A stretch of 64,000 bases of DNA, taken from NCBI GenBank assembly GCA_026545765.1, contig CM048839.1:24428566-24492565 (forward strand), given 5' to 3'. A model generated the notes under the pieces. That model ran no database searches and was not told where the DNA came from. It saw nothing but the letters and a program-made list of their open reading frames with translations. The DNA comes from Plantago major (taxonomy: Eukaryota; Streptophyta; Magnoliopsida; Lamiales; Plantaginaceae). Positions 1-11,477 of this stretch are shown one piece after another (the stretch's first letter is position 1; each line of letters starts with the position of its first letter). The position numbers and the translations under genes are program-made.

Positions 1-1658
1 AGAGTTTGTTAGGTACGAGTAGACAGTAGTGAAGTTGTACAATGGGATGCAAGATTCGGATAAGAGGACAAAATGTTGGTTTGAGAAATCAAGGAGTGCA
101 TTGGCTAGTAGTCTTCTCTCTGCTTCAATCATGTTGGCATTTCCCCATTCAACCTTCTGTTATCAAGCAAGAAATTCATCAATGATCTTTCTTTTTTAAG
201 GCAAATATGACATCTAAAACATGTATCCTTAACAAGTATTGTTGTTGTTGATTCAATTTGGTCATGTAAGTAAAGCATGTTTGTGTGAAAATTTGGTCCC
301 CTAACACATGATGCATAAAGTATTACGCTTTCTAAATTATTCTTAAGAATCAATAACTATGGTGTATATATGGACAGCATTTAGCTGCAATGTTATTAAA
401 CTCCTTTCAAAATAAAGAAGCCGACCTACATTTACTAAGTCATTAGTTGACCTACTAATTCAAAATTAGCCAACAATTTGGACATTTTCTATTGGAATAT
501 TTCAAACAAAACTACTGAGACAATACAATTTTGCAATTTCTCCACTTGTTTATTTCTGATTCATTCAAATTTTAAATAGCCCTTTCACTCTCTGACATTG
601 CTTTCAAAACATAGCGGCACTAACCATTTTCAGGTTAGCTTTGGGAATTAAGAATCATTTGTCTGGACCACAAATTTCAAACAAGAAAAAGTAGAGTTTT
701 TTATGCTTCTTTTTTCTCATGAGATTTAAATGTAGAAAACGTAAATTTTTGACACTTCACAATAAAAGAAACATGACATTTGAGGTATATATATGTGACA
801 TATTAACATCCTCATATGTCTTTTACTTTTTACAAAAATACCACCTAATCTGACCTTAAACTGGTACATTTTGGATGGGGAATTCGGTTAAATTTCATTT
901 TCATAGGGCAGAACAGGGTAAGTCAGGAAGTTCATAATGTTCACTGTCATCAACAAGAACCGCAATAAGGGAGTTCATCAATGTTTCGTGGCCCGGTTTA
1001 TTCTGTGCTACATTGTAACGACACATGATGCTTTAAAGTATTCTATGACGCAATTTATAGAAAAGTAACACTCTAATCTTAGAAACTGGAGGAAATAGGA
1101 AATATTAGAAGATGATAAACTGACCTTACTAGGAATCCTCCGGTCGTAGAAAACCGAACCCTCGGCCTCCGACCCGTTAAAAGACGGATCGGGGTGCACG
1201 TAAATGGTATAAAGACCATCATGCCCTTCAAAGAACTTCTCCCAGAAAGGAGCCAAAATCACAGGCCCCTTTGTCAAGAACATGAACGCGATTTTCGGTA
1301 CACGCTCGAACGGAGCATCTTCGATTCTCGGCACCATCGACGCTCTCCATAACAGCTGCTCCTCCGACATCTCATGCATCGCAGGCGGAGGCTTCAAAAA
1401 CTGCGTCCACCATTCATTACTTGCCTTCACAGTAAGACCATTTTCGACTGACGATAGCTGAACTTGCTGCAACGATTGCGTGGTGAAGATTGAGAACTGG
1501 CCATTCGTTACTTGCAGATTTAAAGAGAAACTCTTGGAGTAGAAGCAAATTCCGACGCCTAGAGTTAACCCGAAAATGAACAAGAACATGTAGGACATGA
1601 GGTTTATGAGTGGCAATGTTATTTTTCTTGCACAAGAGAACGGATTCTGCGACTTCAT
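1..1658 (-). CDS. GT14 (DUF266, core-2/I-branching-like) glycosyltransferase, 3' end cut by window
   Basis: Predicted type II Golgi membrane glycosyltransferase of plant family GT14 (DUF266). Exon 1 is 1658-1125 (178 codons), ending in IPSK with donor gtcagt. The next exon starts at about 156 after an acag acceptor and continues past base 1. The start at 1658 (MKSQNPFS) is preferred over an in-frame ATG at 1760, because the extra 34 residues look non-homologous and the neighbour begins similarly. One membrane segment lies near residues 14-36. Family blocks seen are [46 protein letters not shown], then [20 protein letters not shown] and [13 protein letters not shown]. The neighbour at 11478-12823 has the same exon break after the SK codon, so the two are tandem paralogues. 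The substrate is unknown; some GT14 members act on arabinogalactan glycans. Confidence 0.9.
157..1124 (-). other. Intron of the first GT14 gene
   Basis: This 968-bp AT-rich intron separates the two seen exons. It is much longer than the 149-bp intron at the same place in the paralogue. No element was recognised in it. Confidence 0.7.
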
Positions 1659-2387
1659 TGTGGTAGAGAAATGAACCTGTGAGAGAATGTTGATCAGCTT
1701 ATGTGTTGGCAAATGATTTTGAATGTTGTTATAAATAAAGAAGAGAGCTAGGATATTCAAAAATTCAAAAACGAGTTATAATTTTTAGAAGTATTTGCAA
1801 TTGAAAAGTCTCTTGATTAAAAATAGATGTAAACAATGTTTGAAAAATGGATTGTTGGAGGTATAGATCCAGCCAATGATTTAAGAAGAGAGTTTTATAA
1901 ACTAGTTGAAATAAAAGAAGCTGAAAAGTCGTTATAAATTAGACGAGTATAGTAAGTCTAAATAGAAGAATTCAAAAACTAACTGACCTTGGATGATTGA
2001 GTTCTTGTAGTGATCATCAAACCAGCTAGCTAAAAGCAAATGATTTGTTTGTTGTATGTACTAAAAATGGATTAATTTAGCTAAGAAAAGGTGTGGTAAT
2101 TTCCAACAAAATGGTTAGAAAGACATCTTGATTTTTCCGAATGAAGAGTATAATATTGACTGTATAATATACAACTAGAGAGGAGCAAACAATAAGAAAC
2201 TCTCAGTTTTAACCTTTTTTGAATGAATGGAATTAAGAAAGAAGAGCAATTTATATGTTTATGTAGCATATGGAATGATGAACGACATTACGACAATGTA
2301 GATGATGACTTGTTGCCAACCAGAAACTTCCGTTTTCCCAATGCGTGTCCTTTGGTGTCAAAGATACTTTTACAAGTCCACAACTAA
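1659..2387. other. Upstream region of the first GT14 gene, nothing recognised
   Basis: AT-rich DNA that should contain the promoter of the minus-strand GT14 gene. I see no clear motif, gene or element. Confidence 0.5.
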
Positions 2388-2580
2388 GGTTTATGGGGTT
2401 TTTAATGTACGCGCTGATTAATAGCCTCTCGATGTAAAATTATTTGTAGAGATTTATGGTGGTTTTTATCATCAGGTTAATTAATAGCCCCTCGATGTAA
2501 AATAATTTGTAGAGGTTTATGGGGTTTTTAATCAACACGATAATTAATAGCCCCTTGATGTAAAATTGTTTGCAGTTTGA
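2388..2580. repeat. Three tandem copies of a ~63-bp unit
   Basis: Three head-to-tail units begin near 2388, 2451 and 2514. Each contains a version of TTTATGG(G/T)GGTTTTTA, then TTAATAGCC(T/C)CT(C/T)GATGTAAAAT, then TTTG(T/C)AG. Units differ by several substitutions, so the array is not new. There is no coding potential. Confidence 0.8.
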
Positions 2581-4268
2581 TGGTAAATTAGGAGGTCATG
2601 TAACCTAGTCAAACCTTGGTTTAAAATTTGTTAGATCAGACCCTATATTCTAGGGAATATTCCGGTTGAATTTTTTATCGGTCTCTAATCCTAAATTACT
2701 TATCATGAAAAGAAATACAAAAATTATTATATACTTTTCTATATTTGTGTTTTTCATAAATAAAATTTTCTTGACTTTTTTACTTGGTATAATTTGAAGT
2801 AAATATGAAAATTCAAATTAGATAATGTTATAATGAACGGAGGGAATAATAAACTATGATAAATAAGTCAATTACAAGCGGAAAGGTACTTGAAATGAGG
2901 GCGAATCGACATTGACCTCCACTAATTAGGAGTTGGTCCTATTCTTATTCCCCCTTTTTACAATAATTACTTGATTTCACTTGCATAAATTTGAGTTAAT
3001 ATTTATGTGTTAAAATCAAATTTGTTAAAATATTATGACAACAATAATTTCAAAAGGATATATGAAACAATAATTTTGCCACTTTTCATTGTGGATCCTA
3101 CCTTTATATCTGTAGTCTCATCCCAATATGAACCTATGATACATTACAACAAATAAAGCAAATTGGGTGATCTGTTCAAAATTCAAATTCTCTTTTTTCC
3201 TTTTATTTTTTGTTTTCTTCCCTTTCTTTAGTTTACACTTGCCCCTTAAACCTTAATTATATATAAGTCATTTTTCCTGATCTTGTTTGTCAAGATTAAG
3301 ATTTACCCATGAAGTCATGAACTGGAACTGTAATAAATAGAATCATTATCACGGTCACAATAGAACTTAATTAACTGGATATATCATATATGGAGGGGGC
3401 TAATCTGGTAATCAGTCTGATAGTTTGGCATGGATTTGAATCGATCTTAATTGAAGGCTTTGAAAAAGTGTGAAAGTTGAAATAAATTGGTCAAGATTGG
3501 TAAAGGTCATTTTCTGGTAGACAAGGTCAAATAGATTAAATTAAATTTCTGATAAAGAACGTGCTACTTGTTGATGTTGGAAACTTCCACCGGAGAAATT
3601 TTGGACGACCTCTCAGTCTCCGGCCACAAAAAGTACCTAGGAGAAGACATCTGTAGCGACGACTCCAACTAATTATACTAGTCCATAAATATATATTCGA
3701 TATATGTGTTTTACGCATTCTATTAGAATGTGTATAACTGGTTACACCCTAGATTCTAAAAAACATGTTCTTGGGTGTGACTATTAATCCTATAGGATAC
3801 ACAACTCAATCATTAGTAAGCGAGTTGGCCCACAATGGATTGCATATAGTTGGTCTTAACAAACATGTCGTGCAAAGTCCGAGAGATGAAAATATATAAA
3901 AGTTTAAAATTAAAATTTTGAAATGGATGAGAATAACAGTCATACAAACATAAACTTATTGTATCATTTATTTCTATACTGGTGTTGAATGAAAGTTAAT
4001 AATGACTTGAGTTTACTCTTTACATAGTACTAACATAAACTTAAGGCCAATCATAAAGAGATGAGAAATTATGTATTTTTTAACTATATGGAAAAAATAC
4101 GTCTTGAAATAAGCTAAATTACACATAAATTTGAACTCCATTAAAAGTTAATTGTTAGACCCCTGACGTTAGCACTTTATTACATTTAACTCCGACTCAA
4201 TTAAATTTTTCTTGAATATATTTTAGTTGATTTGAATATTTGATATAATCCCTTAAAATAGCCGGTAA
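2581..4268. other. Intergenic, nothing recognised
   Basis: AT-rich sequence with only short chance reading frames. No domain, terminal repeat or RNA gene was recognised. Confidence 0.5.
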
Positions 4269-4395
4269 GGCTCTGTTCTCTTCGTTTGCAAACTCGTTCA
4301 GTTCAGTTCAGATCATTCAATTCAGTTCTACCTAGTTATATTTTATACTATAATTCAGTTCAATTCCATTCAGTTCAGACGAAGATAACATAGCC
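4269..4395. mobile_element. Short Tourist-like (PIF/Harbinger-type) MITE
   Basis: A 127-bp element. Its ends read GGCTCTGTTCTCTTCG and, on the other strand, GGCTATGTTATCTTCG. It is flanked by TAA on both sides (4266-4268 and 4396-4398), the usual 3-bp target of PIF/Harbinger elements. The inside is made of CAGTTCAG-like repeats. A diverged relative seems to lie near 45910-46040. Confidence 0.7.
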
Positions 4396-4695
4396 TAACT
4401 CGTGTGAGCATGTTGTGTAATTATGATATGTATAGACGGTCCATGGCTGTGGCTAATTGGTGCACCATACAAACCGTTACAACGTGTTAGTTACTTACCA
4501 AATCTGCAGATAGATAGAATGATCCGCAAGCTAGCCGACAACAACAACTTGTACAAATTGAAATGAACAACTCGTTTACTCGTTAGTCGATAGTCGTTAC
4601 TCGTTGCAGGTTACAACTTACATGCATGTTGGCTACCCGGTCAAAATCAAAACCATACATGCGCTTTCCTTTTCTTTTTTTCTTATTTTTAATTA

Positions 4696-5400
4696 GGAAA
4701 AATTACATATACCCTCATAGAATCTCTTCTCATCCTGCATCTATTAACAGAAGATTACATTCAGGTCCAAAAATCTAATTTTTTGTTGACCAACTTTTAA
4801 GCCTAGACAAACGAAACAAACTTTAGTTATTTTCTCACACACACACCGTATACAGGTATATATACATATATACACATATACGTATATATTTTCCATATAT
4901 TGTATAGAGGTATATATACGTATATATGTGTGTGTATTTATACACACGTATATACACATATATACTGTATATATCAGTATATGTGTGTATATCCGTGTGT
5001 GTGTATTTACTTATATTGAAAAAATCTGAAATAAATAGACAAAATTGTAAGTTTTGGTGTATAAATAGCCTCCAATTAACTTCCGAACGGCTAATTTTTT
5101 AAAAAAATAACGGTCATAATTTAATTACATGTAAGCATATAATAGTTCAGTTTTAATTACATATAAGTCCACATGTGTCATGCACGTGACAACGATAAGT
5201 TAAGGCTGTTTGGTCATTTCCAAAAGTTGATAATTGAACAGGGGCAAAAGGGTTTTCCAGCTTTTAAATTACCAAAAGTCAAATTTGTGGACTTATATGT
5301 AATTCATTTTTATCTAACTGGATTTGGATGTAATTGTTCCACTAATGGGTACCTATCTATAATTACGAAATCTAACGGGGTGTCCATATGTGATTTGCCC
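4696..5400. mobile_element. Non-autonomous TIR element with 8-bp target duplication
   Basis: The left end GGAAAAATTACATATACC and the complement of the right end GGGCAAATCACATATGGAC match, and similarity continues inward for roughly 80-100 bp. TTTAATTA flanks both sides (4688-4695 and 5401-5408). Length and 8-bp duplication fit a Mutator- or hAT-type non-autonomous element; which one is not decided. No transposase is present. A related end lies at 8081-8230. Confidence 0.6.
4841..5012. repeat. TA/CA-rich microsatellite
   Basis: A long run of ATATAC, GTATAT and TGTG simple repeat inside the TIR element at 4696-5400. Confidence 0.85.
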
Positions 5401-5429
5401 TTTAATTAAATACGGTTTTGATATGAAAC

Positions 5430-6165
5430 TATAATAGTGATGCGAATGAAGTAGTATTTCAATATTGAGAGAGTTGAATCTCATCAATTATTAGATTTTT
5501 TAAGAACCAGTCAAATGCTACTCATGATTTAGTTTACTTCTTCTCTAAGATCGTGGAGAAATAAGATCATCAGTTGCTTTGGTCCAGTCGAGCCGCTCTC
5601 AATTCATTTATGCGACATTTGGATAGCTAATTTAATTTAGACCAAGTTCATTTTAATAAAATTTCTAATTAATAAGTTTAATTGGTCAAAGACACCCACA
5701 CATTAATTTTAATACTAGTTAAATTTATGAATCACTCTCAAAATTTTGAATTTTGGGCTCAGCGCAAGCAGTAAATTTAACTTGAATCAAAGGTATAAAT
5801 AAAGTGACAAACTAACTTTGTGGTGGTAGAATCTTAACTTTACGGAAATATTAAAGATTTATGTTAAACCTTAGGGTCCACAGTGCGATACTCTACCCCA
5901 CCAAATACCTCTAAATTACTCCAATGTTACTATATCGTTCTATGTGACTTGATAAAACGTAACACCGCTCTTTCCTGGAGAAATTGTCACCAACCATGTA
6001 CAATAAGCATTTAGCCATAGGGCTCGCCACATATTGGTAACATGGAGAACCGGGTTTTCTACTTTCATGAGGTTGAAGACAAAGTGGTAATTAGTCTATA
6101 TTATTTAGTTAAATATGTTAGATATATGAAATCGGGTTGTGAGATCTATAATTTTTACTAATAAT
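5430..6165. other. Intergenic, nothing recognised
   Basis: AT-rich sequence without a supported gene or element. Confidence 0.45.
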
Positions 6166-6169
6166 ACAA

Positions 6170-6205
6170 CTAGTTTATAACCCGTCGATACTCGACGGGT
6201 GTAGT
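6170..6205 (-). mobile_element. Helitron 3' terminus (minus strand)
   Basis: On the minus strand a perfect 8-bp stem (CCCGTCGA / TCGACGGG, loop GTA) is followed within 10 bases by CTAG and then T. Hairpin plus CTRR with a 3' flanking T is the classic Helitron end. No helicase was recognised in the following kilobase, so this is probably a non-autonomous copy; its 5' end was not located. Confidence 0.7.
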
Positions 6206-7365
6206 AAAAAAATATTTAAGTATATGAAATGCTACAATATTTAATTACAACAACATTTTTGTAACGCGTCGTACCCTTGCGAGCCGATGTCCGACCCCTA
6301 CGTAGCTGATCATGGACTATTATCCGGGTGATATGTTGGCCCACTGTACCAATACATGTTCGTTCCCGCACTTTATCCCACTCGTGCACGCAACGATAGA
6401 CTTACCAGTCATCCACCCTAAGATTACTCCTGAGCATGCATGCTTAAGTCTAAAGCTCTTATGGATGGATTTCCGAAAAGAAAGGTGCACATTGTTGGTA
6501 TGAGTAGCGTTCTCGATCCTTTAAGCTCTCTGAAAATTTATCTTAAACTTTGGGACGTTACATTTTTAGTTTGTCTCTGATGGACTCATCATCACACTAA
6601 TTAGGAACGATAAACTTTTTGCATGCGTTTATTCCATACATCACTTTTACCTCGATTATAATTATAAGAGTAGTGACTCTCAATCGTGCCATTGCACAAT
6701 TTTAATGCATAATCAATATTCCTCAAAAGTTTGGCCAATCTTTATCATGATCTATGATAAGTCGCACCTGAGTAATTAATCGTATTAGTATTATAAGCTG
6801 AGAAGACCTTTTCCAATCAAGTCTTTTAAATGGATCGAGGTATATCCAACCCGTTGCGAACCTTAACGGTATCTATTTAAAATAATGGCGTACAGATCGG
6901 GTATATACCTCACCCGTTCCATGTTACCCACCAACTCATTTGTCAATATGCCACATGTTAGTAAAGCAATCTACCCACCTTGATTTTATTTAAACCACAC
7001 ATCTATATTGGCCAGTCAAATTTGTTAACAATACCATCTTCACCCGATCGTACACCCCTAAAATTAGGGGTATTAAAAAAAGCGCAAGCCAAACCATACC
7101 ATGCAAAATGTCAGCCTCTTACCCCACGCGCCAATTATTTTCTTTAAAACATTTACAGGTTAATTTTTTCGTAACCTGTTATTCAACCGACGACAGATGA
7201 GCTGGTACAACTCTTCAGTCACCCGACCTCATCAATATGTGAAAAAGAAAGAGAGTAAATATATGTGTACATCCATAAATTACAATAATAAAAAATTATC
7301 TATATTAAATGGCATATACAATAAATTTAACAACTAATGATTTGCATGTTTTATTTAATATATAC
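6206..7365. other. Probable Helitron interior or intergenic DNA
   Basis: This lies on the inner side of the Helitron 3' end at 6170. No coding domain is recognisable. Confidence 0.35.
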
Positions 7366-7367
7366 TT

Positions 7368-7650
7368 TATTCGTCCCGCAGAACTTCATACATTTGTCAT
7401 TTTTAGACGTACTACAAAACTTCATACATTACTAAAAAAGGAAGGTACTCCACACCCAACCAATAATAATAAATTCTACTCTTGCACTTTTTACCAACTC
7501 TTTACAAATTTCCCACTAAAATTACACATTTTTACCATATTTTAATGTTTTATCACTTACTACTTAATTTTTTTTATTTAAACATTTATATTATTTTTTA
7601 TTTGAAGTTTTTAACTAATTATGTATTTAATTTTGTCTATTTTCACCCGT
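7368..7650. mobile_element. Degenerate Stowaway-like MITE remnant
   Basis: TTCGTCCCGCAGAACTTCATA and a second similar end inside (ACTACAAAACTTCATACATT) match the start of the MITE at 48742. The 3' end is unclear, so the right border is approximate. Confidence 0.45.
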
Positions 7651-7774
7651 TTATCCGCCCCTTGTTATCACCAGACTGCCATGGGTTGAAAAACTATTAT
7701 ACCTGTCCCAGTTGTTATTATAGCCGAGCTTTATAATCTTGGGTCGGTTTAGTTCTTAATGTAAAAACAACTTA

Positions 7775-7964
7775 CGCCTCCATAAAACGATATGGGATTG
7801 CAATACTTTCCATTCCAAGACTTTTCCATTTTATCATTTCATCCTTACCTCTTATACTTTCTCCATTATTTATCATTTATCTCTTCCACAACAAACAACA
7901 AACTATAGACTTTCTTAACAATAGTGTCAAAAATAAGTGAGACACGTTTAACGGGACGGAGGGA
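7775..7964. mobile_element. Stowaway-like MITE, decayed left end
   Basis: The right end reads ACGGGACGGAGGGA before TTA. The left end CGCCTCCATAAAACG is a weakened complement. The interior is rich in TTTATC and CTCTT. Confidence 0.5.
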
Positions 7965-8080
7965 TTATATGTAAAAAGATTGAAAATGAGAAAAAATTTA
8001 ATACGTAACAACTGGTAATCTAGTGTCAAAGTCTAATTTTAGAGGAATGTATGCATATTGCATATTATATGTACGGAACA

Positions 8081-8230
8081 ATTACATATACCTCCCCTAT
8101 TAGATTCCCTCTACTAATCTGGATACCATTAGTCGAACAATTACATCCAGGTCCATTAATCTATTTTTGGGTTGACTAACTGATAAGCTGAATCAACTTA
8201 TTCACAAACCAAACATGCCCTTAGCCAATT
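8081..8230. repeat. Partial copy of the 4696-5400 element end
   Basis: It carries AATTACATATACC, then CATTAGTCGAACAATTACAT, then CAGGTCCA and GTTGAC in the same order as the 4.7-kb element. The partner end is missing, so this is a truncated relative. Confidence 0.5.
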
Positions 8231-8340
8231 CATTTGGAGTACCATTTCAATTCTAAACAAAATAGATTAAAAATACAAAGGGTTTGGTCCGTTTTTATTG
8301 AATTGAAACTGAACTTGTCGAGCTTCAGGTGGTTACAGAC

Positions 8341-8705
8341 TTACAATATATCTCGGGACCAACCATTCGCGCATGATTCTAGAGGTGGCTCCCACGGTCC
8401 ATACAGTAGCACTTTGCCCCGTATGACACTTATTTCCGGCAATCCCGATAGCCCCGCTATGATACCACCTGTAACGACCCGACCACTAAGGGCCGAGACC
8501 CGGTCCATTGGACTGGCAATGTTACTCATGACTGTCGTACACACGTCTCGTTGGTAGGATATTGTCTGCTTTGGGCCTGAACCCGCACGGATTTACTTTT
8601 GGAATCACCCAAAAGGCCTTATAAAATAGGAGAGTGGTGGTCTACATATATATACCCTTCACCCCTTTCACTCTGAACCGATGTTGGATGTTGGGTATTA
8701 CAACA
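8341..8705 (-). mobile_element. TRIM-like LTR fossil with primer-binding site
   Basis: On the minus strand a ~236-bp LTR-like block (8705 down to 8470) begins TGTTG and ends TTACA. Two bases later comes TGGTATCA, the usual methionine-tRNA primer-binding site of plant LTR elements, followed by about 120 bp of interior. The small size and absence of coding sequence suggest a TRIM-type or truncated LTR element. The second LTR was not found, so it is incomplete. Age is not estimable from one LTR. Confidence 0.55.
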
Positions 8706-9528
8706 ACTCAACAATAGTCTAATTATAATGAAGGTGCGTGCAAGAAGGGAAACTGCCCTACTATCTGCTTCTTCCCGATCACAATCTTGTCGGAATATAA
8801 CCGAACAGATAAAATCCCTTTCTTGCAATAATATTTCAATTGGTTATTGTAGTTAGGGATTTCGAATATTGGTGAATGGGTTTGTAGCATATGGAGAAAC
8901 TATTTTGATTTGGGGATGGTGGAGTTTTTGTAGATTGGTGGAGTTGTCATTAGGGATTCCATATCGATTTAGTGTGCATTAGATTTGGATTCAAGAATTG
9001 AACTCGAGACAGAGTTTGGTTGATGCTGGGATTCGATTTTGAAAATCAGGGACATAATTCAATGTTTTATGAACTTGAAAGTTTTGCCTTTTCAGAATTA
9101 GAGTTGTATGAGGGACTTGGATTGCAAAACCAGTTTCTTTCAATTTGGCCAATAAATAGTTTGTGACTTTGCAAATAAGTCAAGAAAAAATTTAAAAACC
9201 TGAAATTAAATTCACGACTATATGTATACATCAATGTTTCCACTTAATGGCTCCGTACTTTATGTAAATATCAAGGGCTTCCAATATAAACATTAAACTC
9301 TGCCTTTTTTCCCCTCAGGTTTGGAGATTGATGTTCATGTGTCGGGATTAGTTTAGACGTTGGACGTGTGTTGGCTATTCATTTAATTTCATAAATTAAT
9401 TTTGAAATAAAACGATTCAAAATTACTTAAGAGGACACATGTCACATCCTGATTAATCTGGAAGAGAATAAAACGTGGAAATATGAGAGTGGACACGTGT
9501 CTAGATAATATATGTCAGTCTCTAGATA
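8706..9528. other. Intergenic, nothing recognised
   Basis: No supported gene or element. Confidence 0.45.
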
Positions 9529-9781
9529 AATTATTTAGAGATCGTCTCTGATTATAAAACTTTCCATTTTACTATTCTGCGGTCAACTGTCTTAATTACT
9601 CCCAAACTGTAATAGTAAATAATTTAATAAAATCATATAATGAAAATTTAATTACTAAATTTTCATTATATGATTTTATTAAATTATTTACTATTATCGT
9701 TTAAGAGTAATTTGTGGTCAAAGTCGAAGACAATTGACCAGTCAAAGTTAAAATGGAAAGTTTTATAAAAAACGGAGGTAG
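9529..9781. mobile_element. Long-hairpin Stowaway-like MITE
   Basis: The two halves are near-complementary over most of the length: AAACTTTCCATTTTA and GCGGTCAACTGTCTT on the left face TAAAATGGAAAGTTT and AAGACAATTGACCAGTC on the right, meeting at TTAATTACTAAATTTTC. The right edge is ACGGAGGTA. It shares its core with the copies at 18646, 30092 and about 44968. Such hairpins can fold on themselves when transcribed. Confidence 0.7.
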
Positions 9782-10080
9782 TAATATATATGTAAATTAG
9801 GCTTTTGTTGCAAAAAAACAACATGTATCACTCAATTTAATTTTAAGTCCTAATTTAACCACAACAAAATTATCAATTTATCATTGAAAACTCAATCTAT
9901 CTCCTCAAATTAAATTTCAATCCTAATTCAATAACAAAATTCATCATTAAAAAGTCAACTATAATGAATCTTTCTTCTCCACGTTATTCAATTAAATTAA
10001 AACAAATCAATTCACACTAATTTAAAATCCTAATTCAACTTCGAAATGTTCTCACATTTTAGTGTGTGTGTCTATATATA
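9782..10080. other. AT-rich spacer with loose direct repeats
   Basis: Contains recurring TCCTAATTCAA- and CATTAAAAAGTCAA-like strings. No gene is seen. Confidence 0.4.
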
Positions 10081-10233
10081 CAGTAGAAACCCTCTAAAAG
10101 AATACTCTATAAATGAATAAACTTTCTATAATAATAAAAATTTACGGTCCCAACTTGTGTATAAATGCTTAAAAAACTCTAAGAATAAACTCTTTACAAG
10201 AATATTTTTTGTCAGTCCCAATGATATTACTGT
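10081..10233. repeat. Possible MITE starting CAGTAGAAACC
   Basis: CAGTAGAAACCCTCTAAAAG followed by repeated ACTCTATAAATGAATAAAC-type units resembles a widespread plant MITE with CAGTAGAAACCTCTATAAATT ends. The complement of the right end (TACTGTA) is partly preserved. Confidence 0.4.
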
Positions 10234-10238
10234 ATGAA

Positions 10239-10272
<34 letters not shown>

Positions 10273-10285
10273 ATATATATGTATA

Positions 10286-10328
<43 letters not shown>
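10234..10328. repeat. Compound (AT)n(GT)n microsatellite
   Basis: Alternating runs of AT and GT: (AT)n, (GT)n, (AT)n, a short mix, (GT)n and a final (AT)n. Confidence 0.95.
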
Positions 10329-11160
10329 TTCGTTAACATGAATCAACCAACCAATTATGTTAATAAACCATAAAAAAGTTGTTTAATTACTTTAACATCT
10401 CGAATATGGTGATTTTTAGAAACATAGACCAACCAATTACTTTATAGATTCAATAAACACATGGAATTTAGAAAATAAAGAGTAACCGAGATGTTGGACT
10501 TTCATTTAGAATGGAAAATATTTACAAAAATGAAAAGAAATCAGAAATTAAAATGGTTGATTGATTTAAAAAAATTGGTGCATATGTAAGCTAAATAACC
10601 GAAACACAACATCATGATATAGAAACTGGCCAATCAGAATAAAAGAATAGGACAACATGGAATGGGAATCAACCAATCACAAAGCATTATTTTGCCAAAT
10701 AATTAAATGATGTGGATAGACTTAAATGACTTCAAAACTTTTTTGCTTAATGTATTATATAGATAGATATTTATATATTTGTTCCTTGATAAACGGCAAG
10801 TACATAATGAATCTTGGACGCTAAGATAAACTGGTTGTTTGAACGAAACCACCTTGGGACATGATTTCGGTTGTTAGAATTCATGCGATTTGTGCCCCAA
10901 CATACCTAATACGTCATTATTTCTCGTTTTACTCGTAATCCACCTGATTTTTTGGAGCACATTATATTAGTTCATGAATATGATGTAATGCCAACTAGAA
11001 TCTAACATTTGCACACATACTACTAAGCATGTTCTCAAACATATTCCACATTCAAATATCCTAACTGATTTATCAACTCAACATTTCTTTACTTGATATA
11101 CTCGAGTACATACTCAGACCTCACTAGTGACATATTTTACAAACCATTGTAAAAGAATAC
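10329..11160. other. Intergenic, nothing recognised
   Basis: AT-rich DNA downstream of the complete GT14 gene. No supported feature. Confidence 0.45.
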
Positions 11161-11187
11161 AAACTTTTTTTTGGAATACTGTCTTCG

Positions 11188-11370
11188 GAGAGACCAATTC
11201 AACATTACATGCACAAATATCATATGTTTAACTTTAAACATCGTGTGTATAATAAACATGCATTATGCTTGCATGATATGCATTTCATAACATGTGATGT
11301 TTGTAATTAAACATGCGATATTTGTGATAAATATGAAATGTTTGATTTGGTCTCTCAGAAAAGTTACTCG
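11188..11370. repeat. Small inverted-repeat element
   Basis: GAGAGACCAATTCAACATT on the left faces AATGTTTGATTTGGTCTCTC on the right. A shorter relative (GAGAGACTGGATCAACATT, then TGTGATGTTGATTCGA) lies near 40730-40800. This is a MITE-like pattern; the target duplication was not resolved. Confidence 0.5.
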
Positions 11371-11477
11371 TAAATCAAAAAGTAAATGTTGACATCATAT
11401 TGGGACAACGAGAGCACGTCTTTAATTGATCACATGGATCTTTTTCGATCATACTGCATTGTTTGTTCTTTCACAAT

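Noticed and set aside
7309-7736. Overlapping hydrophobic small frames
   Set aside because: AT-rich MITE remnant; phenylalanine and tyrosine runs come from T-rich DNA.
8234-8557. 107-codon plus-strand frame
   Set aside because: It lies across the TRIM-like LTR fossil; composition is that of the repeat.
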